Shown: positions 60,569-64,000 of the stretch, one piece after another
Layout of the letters: each line of letters opens with the position of its first letter
How positions within the stretch are numbered: position 1 is the stretch's first letter
NCBI GenBank assembly: GCA_028293125.1
Contig: JAQGPJ010000105.1
Coordinates: 62,001 to 126,000 of the forward strand
Direction: 5' to 3'
DNA: 64,000 nt
Origin: Verrucomicrobiales bacterium
Lineage (GTDB): Bacteria > Verrucomicrobiota > Verrucomicrobiia > Verrucomicrobiales > V1-33
Program-made: the position numbers and the translations under genes
The notes under the pieces: model-generated
What the model saw: the letters and a program-made list of their open reading frames with translations, nothing else
Database searches by the model: none
What the model was told of the DNA's origin: nothing

Positions 60569-63500
60569 TCAGCCGCATCATCACTTGGAGCCTGAAAAAC
60601 CGGTTCCTGACCCTCTGCGCGGTCCTGGCCCTGACAGCGCTGGGCATCCACTCCGTGTTCACCACCCCCGTGGACGCCATTCCCGACCTGACGGAGAATC
60701 AGGTGCTGGTGTACGCGGACTGGGAGGGCCGCAGCCCGCAGGAGGTCGAGGATCAGGTCACCTATCCACTTTCCACCGGCCTCCAAGGTTTGGCCGGCGT
60801 GAAGGATATCCGCGCCACTTCCATGTTCGGGTTCTCGCTGGTCACGATCATCTTTGAGGACAATGCCGATCTGTATTTCTCACGCAGCCGCGTGCTGGAG
60901 CGTCTGAACTATCTTCAGGGCTCCATGCCCCAGGGAGTCATTCCCCAGCTGGGGCCGGACGCCACGGGACTGGGCTGGGTTTACCAGTATTATCTGGATG
61001 TCGATCCCGGCCAGGCACCGGAGGGTGGCTATGATCTCGCCGCCCTGCGCTCCCTGCAGGACTGGACTGTCCGCTACCAGCTGGCCTCTGTGCCCGGAGT
61101 GGCGGAGGTGGCGGGAATCGGCGGATTTGTGAAGCAGTATCAGGTCGATTTGTCCTCGACCAAAATGCGGGCCGCGAATGTCACGCTGATGGAGGTCATG
61201 ACCGCCGTGCAGAACTCCAATCTGAACGTTGGCGGCAAAGTGCTTGAGGAGAACGGGGCGGAGTTTGTGCTGCGGGGCATCGGCCTTATTGAAAATCCCT
61301 CTGACTTGGAACTGGTGGCGGTGAAGGCCGCCGGCGGAGGAACGCCGGTTTTTCTGAAGGATATCGCCACCGTCAGCATCGGCGGAGCGTTCCGCCGCGG
61401 CGCGCTGGATATCAATGGTCATGAAACCGTGGGCGGCACCGTGGTCATGCGCACCGGGGAAAATGCCCGCGCGGTCATTCAGGGCATCAAGGATAAGATC
61501 GAGGAGATTTCCCCGAGCCTGCCAAAGGGGGTCAGCATCAAATCCTTCTATGACCGCAGCGAGCTCATCGACCGCACTATCGAAACCTTGAAACACGCGC
61601 TGCTGGAGGAGATCGTGCTGGTGACGCTGGCCCACATCATTTTTCTCTGGCACTTCCGCAGTATTCTCATTGTCACCGTGCCGTTGCCGGTCTCGATTCT
61701 GATCTCTTTTCTGCTGATGCGGGGGTTTGGCATCACCAGCAATATCATGTCCCTGACGGGCATCGCCATCGCCATCGGCGTGCTGGTGGATGCGGCCATC
61801 GTGGTCACGGAGAACGTGCTGCGCCACTGTGGCGAGGCAGAGGAAAAGCAGAGACGGCGGCTGACCGCCCAGGAAACCTGGGACGCCACGCTGGCAGCCT
61901 GCCATCAGGTGGGAAGGCCCATTTTTTTCGCCATGGCCATCATCATTCTGGCGTTCATCCCGGTCTTCGCCCTGACCGCACAGGAGGGTAAGCTGTTCCA
62001 TCCGCTGGCTTACACCAAGACCTTCGCCATGATCGGCTCCACCCTGCTGGCGGTGACGCTCGTGCCGGTGCTGTGCTCCGTGCTGGTGCGGGGGCCGTTC
62101 CATTCCGAGGAGCGAAATGTGGTGATGAACTTCCTGCTGCGGCTCTACACCCCCACTCTCGACTGGGCGCTCCGTCACCGGAAAACGGTGATCACCGCCG
62201 CGGCCGCCATGCTGGCATTGGCCATCATCGTGGCCGCAGGCCTGCCGGCGGCCTGGGTGAAGCGTTTGGATGAAAGCGGACATCCCCGGCTGGCGGATCT
62301 GGTGTCAGGATTCGGGCGGGAATTCATGCCGCCGCTGAACGAGGGCAGCCTTCTTTTTATGCCGGTGCTGCTGCCGAAAACCGGCTTGGCTGAAATCCAG
62401 CGGGTGATGTCCTGGCAGGACAAGGTGATTGCCGAAACTCCCGAGGTGCGGAGCGTGGCCGGAAAGCTGGGCCGCTTCGAAACCGCCACCGACCCCGCTC
62501 CCACGGAGATGCTGGAGACCACCATTATGCTCAAGCCCGAGTTCATTCCCGACGGCCGCTTCCGCGTGAAGCGCAATCCCGACTGGCGCGAAGGCATGAC
62601 CGTGGAGAAGCTGAAGGCCGAACTGACGGAAAAGATGAAGCAGGTGCCGGGGTACGTGCCGGCGTTTCTCCAGCCGATCGAGAACCGCATTCTTATGCTG
62701 CACACCGGAATCCGTGCCCAGGTGGGGGTGAAGATCTTCGGTGCCAGCATTGACGCTATTCAGCGGAAGGCGCTGGAGGCCGAGCAGGTGATCCGGCAGA
62801 TTGAGGGAGCTTCGGGCGTCTCCGCCTCCCGTATTCAAGGCAAGCCCTGGCTGAATGTGAAGGTGGACCGCCTGGCCATGGCCCGCTACGGACTCAGCGC
62901 CAAGGATGTGCTGGACGCCGTGGAAGTGGCTATCGGAGGAAAAAATGTCAGCACGGTCATTGAGGGCCGGGAGCGCTATCCTATTCAGATCCGCGTAGAG
63001 CGCAGCGAGCGGGACGACCTTGAGGAACTGAGCCGCCTTCCCGTCACCGCGCGCCCCGCCATGGCGGGTGCAGGTGCGGGTGCGGCCCCCGTCCCCTCCC
63101 CCGGCGGCACGGGCTCCTCAGCGATGGGCGGTGGAGCGGCGGATGGGGTCTTCATTCCGCTCGGCATGGTGGCGAAAATTACGCGGGAGAGCGGTGCCAA
63201 TGAGATCGCCAGCGAAAATGGCCGCTTGCGGGCCTACGTTCAGGCCAATGTGCAGGGCCGTGACCTCGGTGGTTTTGTGGAGGAGGTGGAAACCCGCCTG
63301 CAGGCGCTGAACTGGGGGGGCATGACCTGGAGCCTGACCGGTGAGTATGAAAACCAGAAGCGCTTTGTGCGCACCATGCTGCTGGTGCTGCCACTGGTGC
63401 TGCTGGTGATTTTTGTCCTGCTCTTCATGGTCTATCAAAGCCTGGCGGAAGCCGCGCATGTCATGCTCGCCGTGCCCTTTGCTCTGAGCGGAGGCGTTTT

Positions 63501-63924
63501 TCTTCAGAAGCTGCTGGGATATCCCTTCAATGGCGCGGTCTGGGTTGGCTACATCGCCCTTTTCGGCACCGCCGTGCAGACCGGGGTGGTGATGGTCGTT
63601 TACTTGGAGGAAAGAGTCAAGGCGCTTCAGGCTCAGAAAGGGAAGGCTCTGACCAGAGAGGATCTCATGCAGGCCGTGAAGGACGGTGCCCGCCTACGCC
63701 TGCGGCCCAAAGTCATGACCGTGGCCACCATTGTCGCCAGTCTCCTGCCCATCCTGTGGAGCCACCGGCAGGGAGCCGAAGTCATGAAGCCCTTGGCCAC
63801 CCCGGTCATCGGCGGCATGATCTCCAGCCTGCTGCACATCCTCATTGTCACGCCGGTGATTTTTTTCTGGCTGCGGGGGCGGGGATTGCCAAAGGAAAAT
63901 GCTTCGGCAGCGGAGAATTTATAA
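60565..63924 (+). CDS. cusA: CusA-type heavy-metal RND efflux pump
   Basis: The 1119-residue pump has twelve membrane helices and two large periplasmic loops. Family markers include FTTPVDAIPDLTENQVLVYADWEG, DAAIVVTENVLRHCGEAEE (proton-relay Asp/Glu in helix 4) and AVPFALSGGVF. Met residues in DPAPTEMLETTI and ENRILMLHTGI lie where CusA has its copper/silver Met cluster, so Cu(I)/Ag(I) export is likely. Two inserts are odd: KRLDESGHPRLADLVSGFG before the MPPLNEGSL segment, and an Ala/Gly-rich stretch (MAGAGAGAAPVPSPGGTG) in the second loop. It starts in a 4-base overlap with cusB. Confidence 0.92.
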   Translation: MISRIITWSLKNRFLTLCAVLALTALGIHSVFTTPVDAIPDLTENQVLVYADWEGRSPQEVEDQVTYPLSTGLQGLAGVKDIRATSMFGFSLVTIIFEDNADLYFSRSRVLERLNYLQGSMPQGVIPQLGPDATGLGWVYQYYLDVDPGQAPEGGYDLAALRSLQDWTVRYQLASVPGVAEVAGIGGFVKQYQVDLSSTKMRAANVTLMEVMTAVQNSNLNVGGKVLEENGAEFVLRGIGLIENPSDLELVAVKAAGGGTPVFLKDIATVSIGGAFRRGALDINGHETVGGTVVMRTGENARAVIQGIKDKIEEISPSLPKGVSIKSFYDRSELIDRTIETLKHALLEEIVLVTLAHIIFLWHFRSILIVTVPLPVSILISFLLMRGFGITSNIMSLTGIAIAIGVLVDAAIVVTENVLRHCGEAEEKQRRRLTAQETWDATLAACHQVGRPIFFAMAIIILAFIPVFALTAQEGKLFHPLAYTKTFAMIGSTLLAVTLVPVLCSVLVRGPFHSEERNVVMNFLLRLYTPTLDWALRHRKTVITAAAAMLALAIIVAAGLPAAWVKRLDESGHPRLADLVSGFGREFMPPLNEGSLLFMPVLLPKTGLAEIQRVMSWQDKVIAETPEVRSVAGKLGRFETATDPAPTEMLETTIMLKPEFIPDGRFRVKRNPDWREGMTVEKLKAELTEKMKQVPGYVPAFLQPIENRILMLHTGIRAQVGVKIFGASIDAIQRKALEAEQVIRQIEGASGVSASRIQGKPWLNVKVDRLAMARYGLSAKDVLDAVEVAIGGKNVSTVIEGRERYPIQIRVERSERDDLEELSRLPVTARPAMAGAGAGAAPVPSPGGTGSSAMGGGAADGVFIPLGMVAKITRESGANEIASENGRLRAYVQANVQGRDLGGFVEEVETRLQALNWGGMTWSLTGEYENQKRFVRTMLLVLPLVLLVIFVLLFMVYQSLAEAAHVMLAVPFALSGGVFLQKLLGYPFNGAVWVGYIALFGTAVQTGVVMVVYLEERVKALQAQKGKALTREDLMQAVKDGARLRLRPKVMTVATIVASLLPILWSHRQGAEVMKPLATPVIGGMISSLLHILIVTPVIFFWLRGRGLPKENASAAENL

Positions 63925-63925
63925 T

Positions 63926-63949
63926 CCGGTCCGGCGGGCTCGGGACCGG
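63926..63949 (+). terminator. Possible weak terminator after cusA
   Basis: CCGGTCC (63926-63932) and GGACCGG (63943-63949) form a seven-pair stem just past the cusA stop, followed after a gap by CCTTTCTGTTTTC. The spacing to the T-run is too long for a classic intrinsic terminator. Confidence 0.35.
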
Positions 63950-64000
63950 GTGGTGCGGCCTTTCTGTTTTCTCTGGAGCCGTCAAATTTAAATATGCTGA

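Noticed and set aside
1-64000. tRNA, rRNA and known riboswitch signatures
   Set aside because: I looked for TPsiC-arm-like GGTTCGA patterns and conserved rRNA blocks and found none that fold plausibly; a covariance-model search would settle it.

Overview
The window is one stretch of a GC-rich bacterial chromosome, mostly dense with genes, holding about 57 protein genes and no rRNA, tRNA or CRISPR array that I could see. The best fit is the Verrucomicrobiota (PVC group). Reasons: weak or absent Shine-Dalgarno sequences before many clear starts, a sigma factor fused to a membrane anchor and a helical-repeat domain, a protein-kinase fold followed by repeats, a Tat-exported protein of unknown function, and short GTCCA-type nonamer repeats. 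This placement is inference from gene content, not a database match.

Layout. 1-5833: end of a DUF1772-like gene, an outer-membrane-type protein, then a same-strand cluster of two cysteine hydrolases of the isochorismatase fold, an NCS2/AzgA-type permease and a ChrR-like cupin. The second hydrolase closely resembles biuret hydrolase, so the cluster looks like uptake and breakdown of a small urea-like or nucleobase-derived nitrogen compound. A Uma2-family gene follows. 5867-12386: type II NADH dehydrogenase, an L,D-transpeptidase lipoprotein, long-form ispH, penicillin-binding protein 2 and coaD. 12457-19603: a membrane pseudokinase with repeats, a Xer recombinase, an IF-1-like protein, a coiled-coil membrane protein and a MoxR ATPase. 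19627-28291: an epimerase-like cupin, a Ca-site repeat protein, lpdA, a LysR regulator divergent from a ferredoxin, an unknown protein, a frameshifted SGNH hydrolase and a sulfotransferase with TPR repeats. 28384-35241: a SET-domain protein with post-SET cysteines, a DUF883-like protein, carB and a membrane alkaline-phosphatase-fold enzyme. 35342-44894: small membrane proteins, a cupin, a helical-repeat protein next to the sigma-repeat fusion, a Tat-exported protein, yceH and an FAH-family enzyme.

45164-49017: a PQQ-type beta-propeller, an M28 peptidase homologue whose metal ligands are mostly replaced, a DUF486 protein, and an AT-rich pocket with a ribbon-helix-helix-like gene. 49366-54220: an ECF sigma factor, a small membrane protein (probable anti-sigma), a CpxP/Spy-like protein and a tricorn-type protease, which read as one envelope-stress unit. 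54299-56897: a UvrD/PcrA helicase divergent from ybeY. 57006-63924: a Cys-rich exported protein followed by a complete CusC-CusB-CusA heavy-metal efflux system whose last genes overlap by four bases.

The items most worth following up are the biuret-hydrolase-like cluster, the kinase without its catalytic Asp, the membrane-anchored sigma factor, the degenerate M28 protein, the bacterial SET/post-SET protein, the frameshifted SGNH hydrolase, and the nonamer repeats found at two convergent gene ends.
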